Shown here: positions 19,407 to 28,282 of the stretch, in pieces
How the letters are laid out: each line of letters begins with the position of its first letter
How positions within the stretch are numbered: the first letter of the stretch is position 1
Assembly: GCF_009469695.1 (NCBI RefSeq)
Contig: NZ_SSSR01000005.1
Coordinates: 1 to 64,000, forward strand
Reading direction: 5' to 3'
Length of the DNA stretch: 64,000 bases
Origin: Propionivibrio limicola
Lineage (GTDB): Bacteria > Pseudomonadota > Gammaproteobacteria > Burkholderiales > Rhodocyclaceae
The notes under the pieces: generated by a model
The model's input: the letters and a program-made list of their open reading frames with translations, nothing else
What the model was told of the DNA's origin: nothing
Databases searched by the model: none
Program-made: the position numbers and the translations under genes

Positions 19407-20789
19407 TTATTGCGCTCCCTTGCCGGTGAGCACCACACCAACAGTCTCGAAGAGAATCACGATGTCCAGGAACAGGGTATGGTTTTTGACGTAGTACAGG
19501 TCGTACTGAAGTTTCTGGAGCGAATCGTCGACCGACGCGCCGTAGTGGTAGCTCACCTGCGCCCAACCGGTTACGCCCGGCTTCACGCTGTGGCGAACCG
19601 CATAGAACGGAATTTCCCGGGTCAGCCGATCGACAAAGTAAGGACGCTCGGGCCGCGGCCCGACCAGACTCATGTCACCCGCCAGCACGGTGAATAGCTG
19701 CGGCAACTCGTCGATGCGGAGCCGTCTGATGATCCGTCCGACCCGCGTCACCCGGTTGTCGTTGGCCGCCGCCCATTTCGGCGTGCCGTCACTCTCGGCA
19801 TCCTTCCGCATGCTGCGGAATTTGATGACATTGAACGTACGCCCGTTGCGCCCGACGCGTTCCTGCCGATAGAAAACGGGGAAGCCGTCTTCGAGAATGA
19901 TGAGCAGTGTCGTCAGCAACATCACCGGTGTTGCCAGCAACAGCAAGATCGAGGCGGCAACGATATCGAAGACCCGTTTGATCAATGTCCGCCCCCAGCC
20001 CTGGCGGAAACCGTCGCCGAAGATCAGCCAGCCGGCTTTTAACGAATCGAGCCGGATCTGCCCCAGCGCACGCTCGAAATAGGACGCCAGATCCAGCACG
20101 CGCACGCCGGACATCTTGCAATCCAGCAATTCGCGCAACGGCATCACCCCGCCTCGCCGCTCAAGCACGGCGACGATGATTTCATCGACGTTCAACGCCG
20201 CCACGGTATCCGACAGCGGCTTCTCGCGCGGGAGGATACGCTGCCCCGGGATCGTCATTCCGGCGTCGTTCGGTGTTGGATAAAAACCGACGATTTCGAT
20301 GTCCGGATCGGTGTCGAGAAGCACGTCGCCGACCTGACTGGCCTCCTTGCCTGCGCCAAAGACCAACACCCGCCGCGTAAGCGCCTTGGCGTTATGCCGA
20401 CGCAACGAATAAGCGCGGTGCAGCAAGGTCAGGAACAGCGCGAACAAGGCGGACAACACCAGAATCCGCTGGTTGTCGTCAGCATTGGATAACAACGAGA
20501 AAACGCCGTAGGCAAAGGGAATCGACAAGTACAGCGACAGCACGGCGCGCGACCTGATCTGCTCGGCCGACGAGCCTCGTCGCCGGTTGTACAGTCCGAG
20601 CCAGGCGTTGAAAAGGACCATCGCCAGCGCAAAGGCGACCGCGAAAACGACGAGGTTCTCGACCTCAACCTTCTCACTTTGGCCCCACAAAAGGACCGGC
20701 GAGATCACGCAAACGACCGTGAAAACCAAGTCGAACACCATTCGGAGTATTGTTTTCCAATAAACCCAATGGCTAAATACCCGGATCAC
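19407..20789 (-). CDS. TIGR03013-type undecaprenyl-phosphate sugar transferase
   Basis: 460 residues from a GTG at 20789 with GGAGG 6 bases upstream; the frame is open further but lacks a site there. Four or five membrane helices at about 10-130 and one at about 270-300 surround a nucleotide-binding CoA-like domain (RRVLVFGAGKEASQVGDVLL). The C-terminal bacterial sugar transferase domain has FRSMRKDAES, RIIRRLRIDELPQL, DMSLVGPRPERPYFV and KPGVTGWAQVSY. It loads the first sugar phosphate on the lipid carrier of an exopolysaccharide. First gene of the minus-strand operon that runs to 8971. Confidence 0.92.
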   Translation of the reverse strand: MIRVFSHWVYWKTILRMVFDLVFTVVCVISPVLLWGQSEKVEVENLVVFAVAFALAMVLFNAWLGLYNRRRGSSAEQIRSRAVLSLYLSIPFAYGVFSLLSNADDNQRILVLSALFALFLTLLHRAYSLRRHNAKALTRRVLVFGAGKEASQVGDVLLDTDPDIEIVGFYPTPNDAGMTIPGQRILPREKPLSDTVAALNVDEIIVAVLERRGGVMPLRELLDCKMSGVRVLDLASYFERALGQIRLDSLKAGWLIFGDGFRQGWGRTLIKRVFDIVAASILLLLATPVMLLTTLLIILEDGFPVFYRQERVGRNGRTFNVIKFRSMRKDAESDGTPKWAAANDNRVTRVGRIIRRLRIDELPQLFTVLAGDMSLVGPRPERPYFVDRLTREIPFYAVRHSVKPGVTGWAQVSYHYGASVDDSLQKLQYDLYYVKNHTLFLDIVILFETVGVVLTGKGAQ

Positions 20790-20919
20790 GATGCACCTCC
20801 CCTCTTTTCCCTCCCGTTGAAATAAGGCCCGAGAGAGTCTGCGCAACAAAAATGAACGTGACAGCAGCCAATCGTTACGCGTTCAGAAGAACATGCCTCT
20901 TATTGATTGAACAAAACCT

Positions 20920-21363
20920 ATGTCAAGAAAGCAAGCTTTCAGTTCCCTATCCGGTACCTTTTCAAGCTTATGTCCGTGCGGAAAATCCGCCGATTACCTG
21001 AAATGCTGCGGCCGATTTCATGGCGGCGAGCGGGTTGAGGTCGCGCCCGACGCCGAAACGCTGATGCGCTCCCGCTACACGGCCTACACACTCGGACTGG
21101 AGCCTTACCTGCTTGCGACCTGGCATCCGGACACACGACCGGAGTCGCTCCAGTTGTCGGAAGACAAGGCAACACGTTGGCTCGGACTGGAGATCAAGCG
21201 TCATGAGATGACCGGAGAAAACAGCGCCATCGTCGAATTCGTGGCGCGCTACAAGATTGCCGGACGCGCTCATCGGCTTCATGAAACCAGCCGGTTTGTC
21301 CGGGAAGATGGCCGCTGGTACTACGTCGATGGTGAATTTCCGGCAAAGGACGGTTCAAAGTGA
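20920..21363 (+). CDS. YchJ-family SEC-C motif protein
   Basis: 147 residues. The N-terminal zinc-binding SEC-C motif is CPCGKSADYLKCCGRFHGG, followed by a NTF2-like domain typical of YchJ (LMRSRYTAYTLGLEPYLLAT, ETSRFVREDGRWYYVDGEFP). Function in other bacteria is not established. Its stop overlaps the GTG start of truC (GTGA at 21360), so the two are cotranscribed. Divergent from the sugar transferase gene. No strong ribosome site was seen before the ATG. Confidence 0.88.
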   Translation: MSRKQAFSSLSGTFSSLCPCGKSADYLKCCGRFHGGERVEVAPDAETLMRSRYTAYTLGLEPYLLATWHPDTRPESLQLSEDKATRWLGLEIKRHEMTGENSAIVEFVARYKIAGRAHRLHETSRFVREDGRWYYVDGEFPAKDGSK

Positions 21364-22103
21364 CGACAACACCGAAGGAAGAACTGCCGATTCTTTACCG
21401 GGACGAATACCTGATTGCCGTTCACAAGCCTTCCGGGCTGCTTGTCCATCGAACCTTCCTTGACCGCCACGAAACGCGTTTCGCCGTCCAGCTACTGCGC
21501 GACCAGATCGGGCAGCACGTCCATCCGACGCACCGGCTCGACCGCGGCACCTCCGGCATCCTGCTCTTCGCCCTCGATCGCGATGTCTGCAGCGCCGTCG
21601 GCAAACAGTTTGAAGCGCAAAACGTCGACAAAACCTACCTCGCGATCGTGCGCGGCTATCCCGATGAAGCCGGCCGCATCGACCATCCACTGACCCGCCA
21701 GTTCGACGACTACGAATTCCGCAAGAGCGCCGGAACAGCAGAAGCCCAGGAGGCCGTCACCACGTTCAGACGGCTCGCCACCGTCGAACTACCGTACCCC
21801 GTCGACCGTTACCCGACAAGCCGTTATGCCCTGCTCGAACTCAAGCCGGAAACCGGACGAAAGCACCAACTGCGCCGTCACCTCAAGCACATATCGCATC
21901 CGATCATCGGCGACGCGACCTACGGCAAGGGGCGGCACAACCGGCTGTTTCAGGAACTGTTCGGCTGCCATCGCCTGCTCCTCGCCTGCACCGAACTGCG
22001 CCTGACGCATCCGGTCAGCGGCGATGCGCTGCGGATCACGTGCCCGTTGGCGGAAGAGTTCCGGAGTGTGCTGGTCAGGCTCGGCTGGGATCGGGTCGTT
22101 TAA
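21360..22103 (+). CDS. truC: tRNA pseudouridine(65) synthase TruC
   Basis: 247 residues from a GTG at 21360. RluA-family pseudouridine synthase: LYRDEYLIAVHKPSGLLVHR at the N-terminus, the catalytic Asp in HPTHRLDRGTSGILLFALDR, and LLELKPETGRKHQLRRHLKH. The HRTFLDRHETRFAVQLLRDQ segment is typical of TruC rather than RluA, C or D. No S4 domain. Its stop overlaps the stop of the convergent tilS gene at 22100-22103. Confidence 0.9.
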   Translation: MTTTPKEELPILYRDEYLIAVHKPSGLLVHRTFLDRHETRFAVQLLRDQIGQHVHPTHRLDRGTSGILLFALDRDVCSAVGKQFEAQNVDKTYLAIVRGYPDEAGRIDHPLTRQFDDYEFRKSAGTAEAQEAVTTFRRLATVELPYPVDRYPTSRYALLELKPETGRKHQLRRHLKHISHPIIGDATYGKGRHNRLFQELFGCHRLLLACTELRLTHPVSGDALRITCPLAEEFRSVLVRLGWDRVV

Positions 22104-23515
22104 TCCGGGTTCCCGGCTTCCCAGACGGGCAGAATCCCCGGTTCGCCGGCAGGGCAGACAAATGACGCGTCAACGCCGACGCGCCCGACCCAGACCAGTT
22201 GTTCGCCGCACCAAAGCAGCGGCAACCGGGCGCGTTCCCAAGGCGGAATGGCTGACTCCTGCAATAGGTTTCGTAACGTGCGCCGCGGACGCCTTGCATC
22301 TGCCTGAAGGCGCTCGCCGCCGCAACGGCGCTTGAGCCAAACCTCACCGGCAAGCAGGTGGCTGCGCGCAATGCCTTCGCCGATCACAGACTCGAAGCGC
22401 ACCTGGCCACCAGCCCAAGGCAACGCGTACTCGCCATTCCAGCGAAGATCGGAGAGATCACTGTCGCTGACGTGGCCAACGACATACAACTCGCCGCGAT
22501 AGGCATGCAACGCCCCGTCCGCCGTCGACACGCAAATTTCCGAACGGCCGGAAACGGTGGCCAACTGCCGCCGCGCTTCTTCGATCCAGCGCGTATCCGG
22601 CGCACGGAATCCGACCGCCAGCCACTCGAAACGCAACAGGTTGCGCGCCCGCGCCGGCGAAAGCGCGTTGAAGCCGGCCAGCCCGATCCTGCCCGACGGC
22701 ATCGCCACCGCAGCACAATCTTCCGCCGCCAGTTCGTCCAGCAATTCCGCGCCCTCGGCGAAATGGCTCGCTGCCCGCGCCAATGAACGCTTGGCGCCGG
22801 GAAACTTCGCCTCCATCAACGGCACCACCTCATGGCGCAAAAAATTGCGCCGGAAGTGCGTCTCACGATTGCTTTCGTCCTCGATCCAGCGCAAGCCGTG
22901 TTCCGCAGCATAAGCCTCGATCGCACTTCGCGAAACCTCCAGCAACGGCCGAACCAGATGCGGCCCGCCAGATTGCGGTCGCTCGGCAAGCATTCCGGCC
23001 GCCCCGGCGATGCCGGCTCCGCGTAGCAGATTCAGCAAAACCGTTTCGGCCTGATCATCCTGGTGGTGCGCGAGCGCCAGCCAGTCGGCATCAACCGCGG
23101 CAAAAACCGCGTGCCGCAACCGTCGGGCGGCTCCTTCCAGACCTTCGCCGCTCGCGCGCGGCACATCAACTCTCTCGATGTGGAGCGGGACGCCGAGCGT
23201 GCGGCAAATCGATGAACAAAAATCAGCCCAAGCGTCGGCGTTTGGACTGATGCCGTGATGGACGTGAATCGCGGAGAGAAGAATGTTCGAAGACGAGCTT
23301 GCCGGCCGCCGAGAGTTCAACAACCGGTGCAAGGCGTGCAGAAGAACCACCGAGTCGCCGCCTCCTGACAAGGCGACACAAACGCGATCACAGAGCTTCA
23401 AGCGATTATTGAAGAATACGGCCAGCGCGGCCTCGACCGGATTTACCACGTTGGCAGACGCAAACAAACGATCAGCGCGACACTCAACGGCTGGCTTGCT
23501 CTTTGGTGCGGCCAT
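22100..23515 (-). CDS. tilS: tRNA(Ile)-lysidine synthase
   Basis: 471 residues with the longest start. The PP-loop [13 protein letters not shown] lies at about 50, followed by [20 protein letters not shown] and [20 protein letters not shown], all diagnostic of TilS. The C-terminal substrate-binding domain ends [20 protein letters not shown] and [20 protein letters not shown]. It converts C34 of the CAU-anticodon tRNA(Ile) to lysidine so that it reads AUA. The start is uncertain: this ATG lies 32 bases inside accA with a weak ribosome site; an internal GTG about 22 codons in is possible. Confidence 0.93.
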   Translation of the reverse strand: MAAPKSKPAVECRADRLFASANVVNPVEAALAVFFNNRLKLCDRVCVALSGGGDSVVLLHALHRLLNSRRPASSSSNILLSAIHVHHGISPNADAWADFCSSICRTLGVPLHIERVDVPRASGEGLEGAARRLRHAVFAAVDADWLALAHHQDDQAETVLLNLLRGAGIAGAAGMLAERPQSGGPHLVRPLLEVSRSAIEAYAAEHGLRWIEDESNRETHFRRNFLRHEVVPLMEAKFPGAKRSLARAASHFAEGAELLDELAAEDCAAVAMPSGRIGLAGFNALSPARARNLLRFEWLAVGFRAPDTRWIEEARRQLATVSGRSEICVSTADGALHAYRGELYVVGHVSDSDLSDLRWNGEYALPWAGGQVRFESVIGEGIARSHLLAGEVWLKRRCGGERLQADARRPRRTLRNLLQESAIPPWERARLPLLWCGEQLVWVGRVGVDASFVCPAGEPGILPVWEAGNPD

Positions 23516-24452
23516 AGGCCATCAGACGGGTAAAACGCGCTTCCAGAAGCTCTTCAAGCGACAGGCTGCTCAGGTGCTTGAGCGCATCCTGCAGCGCCTT
23601 CTTGAGATTGTTGGCCATCGCCGCCGGATCGCGGTGCGCGCCACCGACCGGTTCGTTCACGACCTTGTCGACCAACCCCAGTGTTTTCAGTCGGGAGGCC
23701 GTAATGCCCATGATCTCGGCCGCATCGCTCGCCTTGTCGGCGCTTTTCCAGAGGATGGACGCGCAACCTTCGGGCGAAATGACGGAATAGGTCGAATACT
23801 GCAGCATCTGCACTACGTCGCCGATGCCAATCGCCAGCGCGCCGCCCGAGCCACCCTCGCCGATGACCGTCACGATGATCGGTGTTTTCAGCCCGGCCAT
23901 TTCGTACAGGTTACGGCCGATCGCCTCGGACTGCCCGCGCTCCTCGGCGTCGATGCCTGGATAGGCGCCCGGCGTATCGATGAACGTAAAGATCGGAATG
24001 GCAAATTTTTCGGCCAGCTTCATCAGGCGCAGCGCCTTGCGATAACCCTCCGGACGCGGCATGCCGAAATTGCGATAGAGCTTTTCCTTGGTGTCGCTGC
24101 CCTTTTGATGGCCGATGACCATTACCGGTTGCCCATTAAACCGCGCCAAGCCACCGACGATCGCATGGTCATCGGCAAAGGTACGATCCCCGTGCAACTC
24201 TTCGAAATCGGTAAAAATCAGCTTGATGTAATCGAGCGTATACGGCCGCTGCGGATGACGAGCCACCTGCGCAATCTGCCATGGCGACAGTTTGGCGTAG
24301 ATTTCCTTGGTCAGGTTCTGGCCCTTTTTCTCGAGACGGGCGATTTCCTCGGAAATATCAACCGCCGAATCTTCCTGGGCAAAACGCAGGGTTTCGATCT
24401 TGCCTTCAAGATCGGCGATGGGTTGTTCAAAATCGAGAAAGCTGGTTTTCAT
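23484..24452 (-). CDS. accA: acetyl-CoA carboxylase carboxyltransferase subunit alpha
   Basis: 322 residues, the family length, from the ATG at 24452 ([20 protein letters not shown]). Forms the carboxyltransferase with AccD and transfers CO2 from biotin to acetyl-CoA for fatty acid synthesis. Crotonase-fold motifs are visible: [54 protein letters not shown] and [14 protein letters not shown]. It precedes and overlaps tilS, the common betaproteobacterial order. The open frame upstream of 24452 has no family similarity. Confidence 0.97.
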   Translation of the reverse strand: MKTSFLDFEQPIADLEGKIETLRFAQEDSAVDISEEIARLEKKGQNLTKEIYAKLSPWQIAQVARHPQRPYTLDYIKLIFTDFEELHGDRTFADDHAIVGGLARFNGQPVMVIGHQKGSDTKEKLYRNFGMPRPEGYRKALRLMKLAEKFAIPIFTFIDTPGAYPGIDAEERGQSEAIGRNLYEMAGLKTPIIVTVIGEGGSGGALAIGIGDVVQMLQYSTYSVISPEGCASILWKSADKASDAAEIMGITASRLKTLGLVDKVVNEPVGGAHRDPAAMANNLKKALQDALKHLSSLSLEELLEARFTRLMAYGRTKEQASR

Positions 24453-24538
24453 CAGACGTCGGCCGGATTTGAAACCGGGCCATTCTACTCCAAAGCCACC
24501 GGCCGGGATCGAACGCGCCCCCGGCACGATGGATTCCC

Positions 24539-25471
24539 CTACGCTCTGGCCGGAGCCCTCTGGTGCGTAACCAACCAGATTCCCGAACACACCAACAGCA
24601 GCGCCGCCATGTTGCGCCATTCGAGAACCGTTTCGCCGAGAAAAATCGCCGACAAAATGGCGCCGAAAATCGGCACCAGAAAGTTGAAGATGCTCACCAT
24701 GCCGACCGGGTTGTATTTGAGCAGCACGCTCCACAGTGTGTAGGCGAAGGACGAATTCAGCACGAGATAACCGAGCAGCAAGGCCGATTCGACGGTTACA
24801 TTACCTAGCCGTCCGCCCATCGCGTAACCCACAACCAGCAGCACGGCGCCTCCGATCGTCAGCTGATGCCCGGTCATCAGGCGCGAATCCATGTTTTGCG
24901 AGACTTGCTTGCCATAGACCATTCCCGCCGCCATGAAGAACGCGGACAGAACGACGGCGCCTTCGCCAATCAGCGTGAAGTGGAAATCGAGCAGATTGTG
25001 ATTGAAATTCACCACCAGAACCCCGGCAAAACCGATCAGGCATCCCAGGCTCTTGCTCCACGACAGGCGATCGTTGCGATAAATGAAGTGGGCCAACAAA
25101 ACGCCGAAGAACGAGACGGTCCCGTTCAGCACCGAACTTTTCACCCCGGTGGTGTGCGCCAGCCCAAGGTAGAAGAAAACGAACATCACCGATGTCTGGA
25201 GCAGGCCGAGTTTCGTTACCTCAAGCCAGTTCCTGGAGGTGAGCCGGAAGATATTCTCGCCCGAAGCAATCGCCACGAACTCCAGCACCAGGCCGGCCAG
25301 CATGCTGCGCCAGCCGGCAAAAACCAGCTTGCCGGCCATATCGTCCGGCATGAGCCCGAGCATGGCAAAACCGCTTTTGATGGCGGGGTACGAACTTCCC
25401 CACAAGAGGCACGTGAATATGGCCAGCAGAAAAACGACTTTCCGGTTCGAAAAAAACGGATGCGCGTCCAA
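24539..25471 (-). CDS. EamA/DMT-family transporter
   Basis: 310 residues with about ten membrane helices in two EamA repeats ([20 protein letters not shown] at the start; [20 protein letters not shown] in the second repeat). Such proteins mostly export amino acids or metabolites; the substrate is unknown. The start is a TTG at 25471 with GGGAG 7 bases upstream. It is divergent from the LysR gene at 25590, and the 118-base gap holds two palindromes, so it is the likely target of that regulator. Confidence 0.87.
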   Translation of the reverse strand: MDAHPFFSNRKVVFLLAIFTCLLWGSSYPAIKSGFAMLGLMPDDMAGKLVFAGWRSMLAGLVLEFVAIASGENIFRLTSRNWLEVTKLGLLQTSVMFVFFYLGLAHTTGVKSSVLNGTVSFFGVLLAHFIYRNDRLSWSKSLGCLIGFAGVLVVNFNHNLLDFHFTLIGEGAVVLSAFFMAAGMVYGKQVSQNMDSRLMTGHQLTIGGAVLLVVGYAMGGRLGNVTVESALLLGYLVLNSSFAYTLWSVLLKYNPVGMVSIFNFLVPIFGAILSAIFLGETVLEWRNMAALLLVCSGIWLVTHQRAPARA

Positions 25472-25531
25472 AGACCTTCTCCCAAAGTTGGTTGTTCTTG
25501 TGATGAGGGATTATCCGCTGATCGATGGCCA

Positions 25532-25577
25532 TATCAATTGCATTAAATTGTCGTAATTGATAAGTTTTTCTTATCAA
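25532..25577. promoter_or_regulatory. two overlapping palindromes in LysR/EamA gap
   Basis: TTGATAAG (25557-25564) and CTTATCAA (25570-25577) form a perfect palindrome with a 5-base centre. TATCAATT (25532-25539) and AATTGATA (25555-25562) form another with a 15-base centre and share bases with the first. LysR-family regulators bind such dyads between their own gene and a divergent target. The dyads lie 12-57 bases before the LysR start. Confidence 0.6.
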
Positions 25578-25589
25578 CAAGGGGAGCGC

Positions 25590-26498
25590 ATGGATTTTCG
25601 CCAATTTCGTTATTTCGTCACGACGGCCGAAGAGCTGCATTTCGCCCGCGCCGCAGAACGGCTGGGCATCGCGCAACCGGCATTGAGTCAGCAAATCAAG
25701 GTACTGGAGAACCAGCTCGGAGCGAGGCTTTTTTATCGCGCGAAGCGCCGTATCGAATTGACCGATACCGGGGCGGCGTTTCTGGAGGAAGCGCGGGCCA
25801 CGCTCGAACGCGCCGAAAAGGCCGTGCGGGTTGCCCGCGATACGGCACGCGGCGAAGCCGGGAGCATCGATATCGGAATTGTCGGGTCGGTCATGTACGA
25901 GCCGCGTTTCCCGCATCTGCTGAAGAATTACCGCAAAGCCCATCCCAACGTCCAGCTTTCGCTGCACGAGATGCCGATCCTCGCCCAGATCGAGGCCGTC
26001 CAGTCGCAGCATCTCGACATCGGCATCATCCGCGAACCGATTCCGCCCGGCATGCCTGAGGAACTGGAACTCTTCACCTTGTCCACGCAACGCCTTGTCG
26101 CCGTCCTGCCGCTCGACCACCGGCTGGCAATTCAAGACAGCGTGGAACTCGCTCAGTTGGCCGATGATCCGTTTCTCGCCTTTCTCGATCCGAGTGGCGT
26201 CGGCATGGGGCAGGCTTTACTCGACCTTTGTCGACATGCCGGCTTCGAGCCGAAGATCACACAGAAGGTCGCAGAAATTGCGACGCTCATCAGTCTCGTC
26301 GCGGCCGGATTTGGCGTGAGTCTGGTGGCGGATATCGTTCGCCATCTCCAGCTCCCCGGCGTTTGCTATTTGCCGCTCGCGGACATCGAGGCGCGTTCGA
26401 ATCTGATCGTCGTCCAGCGGCGTTTTGAACGATCCGCTACCGTTCGCGGCTTGCTTGAGGAAATACGCGGCGCATCCCCATCCTCTTCACCCGATTGA
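25590..26498 (+). CDS. LysR-family transcriptional regulator
   Basis: 302 residues from the ATG at 25590 with GGGGAG just upstream. Residues 1-60 are the winged helix-turn-helix (FRQFRYFVTTAEELHFARAA, ERLGIAQPALSQQIKVLENQ). Residues about 90-290 are the substrate-binding-protein-like effector domain. The sequence resembles the CatR/BenM-CynR type (SIDIGIVGSVMYEPRFPHLL), which often senses small organic acids, but the ligand is not known. Divergent from the EamA transporter. Confidence 0.92.
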   Translation: MDFRQFRYFVTTAEELHFARAAERLGIAQPALSQQIKVLENQLGARLFYRAKRRIELTDTGAAFLEEARATLERAEKAVRVARDTARGEAGSIDIGIVGSVMYEPRFPHLLKNYRKAHPNVQLSLHEMPILAQIEAVQSQHLDIGIIREPIPPGMPEELELFTLSTQRLVAVLPLDHRLAIQDSVELAQLADDPFLAFLDPSGVGMGQALLDLCRHAGFEPKITQKVAEIATLISLVAAGFGVSLVADIVRHLQLPGVCYLPLADIEARSNLIVVQRRFERSATVRGLLEEIRGASPSSSPD

Positions 26499-26505
26499 GG
26501 ACAAC

Positions 26506-26531
26506 AAAAAAGCGGCCAAAGCCGCTTTTTT
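26506..26531. terminator. bidirectional terminator, lysR and ackA
   Basis: AAAAAAGCGGC (26506-26516) pairs with GCCGCTTTTTT (26521-26531) around a CAAA loop. T-runs on both strands suit the convergent stops at 26498 and 26551. Confidence 0.92.
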
Positions 26532-26550
26532 GCCGAAAGACCGTTGGGTC

Positions 26551-27747
26551 TTACTTGCCGACGATTTCCTTGGTGTCGCGAGCGATCACCAGTTCTTCGT
26601 TGGTCGGCACGATCATGACCTTGATCGGCGAATCGGGCGTCGAGATAACGGCTTCCTTGCCGCGCACGTTGTTAGCCGCAGCGTCGAGCTTGATGCCCAG
26701 AGCGCTGAGCTTTTCAACGACGGAACCGCGGAAGTCGATACCGTTTTCACCGATACCGCCGGTGAAGATGATCGCATCGACGCGGCCCAGTTCAACGGCA
26801 TAGGCACCGATGTACTGGAGCGAGCGGTGACGCAGCACGTCGATCGCCAGTTTGGCGCGGGCGTTGCCTTCCTTGGCGGCGGTTTCGACGTCGCGCATGT
26901 CGGAGCTAACGCCGGAAATACCGAGCAGGCCCGACTTCTTGTTGAGCGCGTTGTCGATGTCGGCGAAGGACATGCCGTTGTTTTCGGCCATGTACTTGAT
27001 GATGCCAGCGTCGATGTCGCCCGAACGGGTGCCCATCACGATGCCTTCGAGCGGGGTCATGCCCATGCTGGTGTCGTACGACTTGCCGCCCTTGATGGCG
27101 GTGAAGGACGAACCGTTGCCCATGTGGCAGGTGATGCAGTTGAACTGATCCTTGGCGATGCCGAGGATTTCGGCAGCGCGCTCGGACACGAAGCGGTGCG
27201 ACGTGCCGTGGAAACCATAGCGGCGAACGTGGTTCTGCTCATACCACTCGTACGGCAGCGCGTAGATGTACGACTCGGGCGGCATGGATGCGTGGAACGC
27301 AGTATCGAACACGCCCACGTTCGGAACGCCCGGCAGCGCGTGCATCATGGCCTTGATACCGGTGATGTTCGGCGGGTTGTGCAGCGGAGCGAGCGGGATG
27401 CATTCTTCGAGCGCGGCGAGCACGGCGTCGTTGATCAGAACCGAACCGGAGAACTTCTCGGCACCGTGAACAACGCGGTGGCCAACAGCCGTAATGTCGG
27501 CGAGCGACTTGATAACGCCGACCTTCGCATCGACCAGCTTGTCCAGCACCATCTTGATCGCGACTTCGTGGTTGGCGATCGCGGTCGTTTCCTTGATCTT
27601 CTCGCCATTGGCCGGTTCGTAGGCAATGATCGAGTCGTCCATGCCGATGCGCTCGACCAGACCGACGGCGACGCGGTGTTCGTTGGACATGTCAAGCAAC
27701 TGGTACTTGAACGAAGAGCTGCCGCAGTTCAAAACAAAAACAAACAT
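26551..27747 (-). CDS. ackA: acetate kinase
   Basis: 398 residues, full length. Interconverts acetyl phosphate and ADP with acetate and ATP. ASKHA-fold motifs: VLNCGSSSFKYQLLDM at the N-terminus, VGHRVVHGAEKF, the catalytic Arg/Asp region VGVFDTAFHASMPPESYIYA, GFHGTSHRFVSERAAEILG, NCITCHMGNGSSFTAIKGGK and ITFTGGIGENG-like IIFTGGIGENGIDFR. AAGGG precedes the ATG. No pta gene is adjacent. Stands alone behind a long upstream gap shared with nrdJ. Confidence 0.96.
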   Translation of the reverse strand: MFVFVLNCGSSSFKYQLLDMSNEHRVAVGLVERIGMDDSIIAYEPANGEKIKETTAIANHEVAIKMVLDKLVDAKVGVIKSLADITAVGHRVVHGAEKFSGSVLINDAVLAALEECIPLAPLHNPPNITGIKAMMHALPGVPNVGVFDTAFHASMPPESYIYALPYEWYEQNHVRRYGFHGTSHRFVSERAAEILGIAKDQFNCITCHMGNGSSFTAIKGGKSYDTSMGMTPLEGIVMGTRSGDIDAGIIKYMAENNGMSFADIDNALNKKSGLLGISGVSSDMRDVETAAKEGNARAKLAIDVLRHRSLQYIGAYAVELGRVDAIIFTGGIGENGIDFRGSVVEKLSALGIKLDAAANNVRGKEAVISTPDSPIKVMIVPTNEELVIARDTKEIVGK

Positions 27748-28094
27748 GATTTATCCCTTAGTGTTATCAACACGAATCAACGTGAAAAGCCCGGTCGATG
27801 ACTGTCCGAAAAGCCTATGGACAAGGTTCGCACCAGCGAACTCTTGTCCGGGCGACATCCACGCAAATGCCGCCGACACCTTTGTCGCGAACAGAAGCCG
27901 GCAAATTACGCCAGACCATGACCAGCCAACCGGCGATTTTAACAGAAGCAGTTCGCAAACGCTGCTTCAGACCGTCGATTTAGTCATTGTCAGAAAGCTC
28001 CGGAAAGGTCGAAAAATTCTCGGAGATTCTCGAAAGCGGCTGCAAAACCGTGATTTAACAGCGTTTTCCAACAGCCACGCCGCGCCACGCAAGA

Positions 28095-28141
28095 AAACTA
28101 CATTTAGTCAAGCCGTTGCGCATCACCACTACATGTAGTAG
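28095..28141 (+). promoter_or_regulatory. paired NrdR boxes of nrdJ
   Basis: AAACTACATTTAGTCA (28095-28110) and CCACTACATGTAGTAG (28126-28141) match the 16-base NrdR box pattern nnnCTAnATnTAGTnn. Their starts are 31 bases apart, three helical turns, the arrangement NrdR uses to repress ribonucleotide reductase genes. The second box is nearly a perfect palindrome (CTACATGTAG). Confidence 0.8.
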
Positions 28142-28157
28142 CTTTATCACCTACCGA

Positions 28158-28194
28158 GGGGAAACAGCCAGAAACCTTGGCGTACGTTTTCCCC
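28158..28194 (+). other. two-part hairpin in nrdJ leader
   Basis: GGGGAAA (28158-28164) pairs with TTTCCCC (28188-28194) and GCCA (28167-28170) with TGGC (28178-28181). It lies 88 bases before the nrdJ start and after the NrdR boxes, so it is probably in the mRNA leader. The inner part (agccagaaaccttggc) is only loosely like the B12 box; the other conserved parts of a cobalamin riboswitch are missing. Confidence 0.5.
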
Positions 28195-28282
28195 CTGTCG
28201 CCTACGCAGCGAGTCAAAAAACAGCTAACGCCCCACGACACCGCCGAACAACAACTTTTCACGATTACGAAAGAGGCAAACC

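Larger units (their letters stand above)
27748..28282. other. 535-base divergent promoter region, ackA/nrdJ
   Basis: No supported gene. The left part should carry the ackA promoter; I see no clear -35/-10 pair. The right part holds two NrdR-like boxes (28095-28141) and then a hairpin (28158-28194) before nrdJ. Open frames that cross this stretch are shadows without ribosome sites. Confidence 0.6.

Noticed and set aside
20897-20912. FNR-like site (ttgattgaacaaaa) before the YchJ gene
   Set aside because: The right half-site deviates from ATCAA at several positions and the gene gives no reason to expect oxygen control.
26425-27801. 458-residue plus-strand frame over ackA
   Set aside because: Shadow of the acetate kinase gene, which has all family motifs; no family similarity here.
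28158-28194. Cobalamin riboswitch before nrdJ
   Set aside because: Only a loose B12-box-like stretch is present. The conserved core elements expected upstream were not found, so it is kept as an unexplained hairpin.
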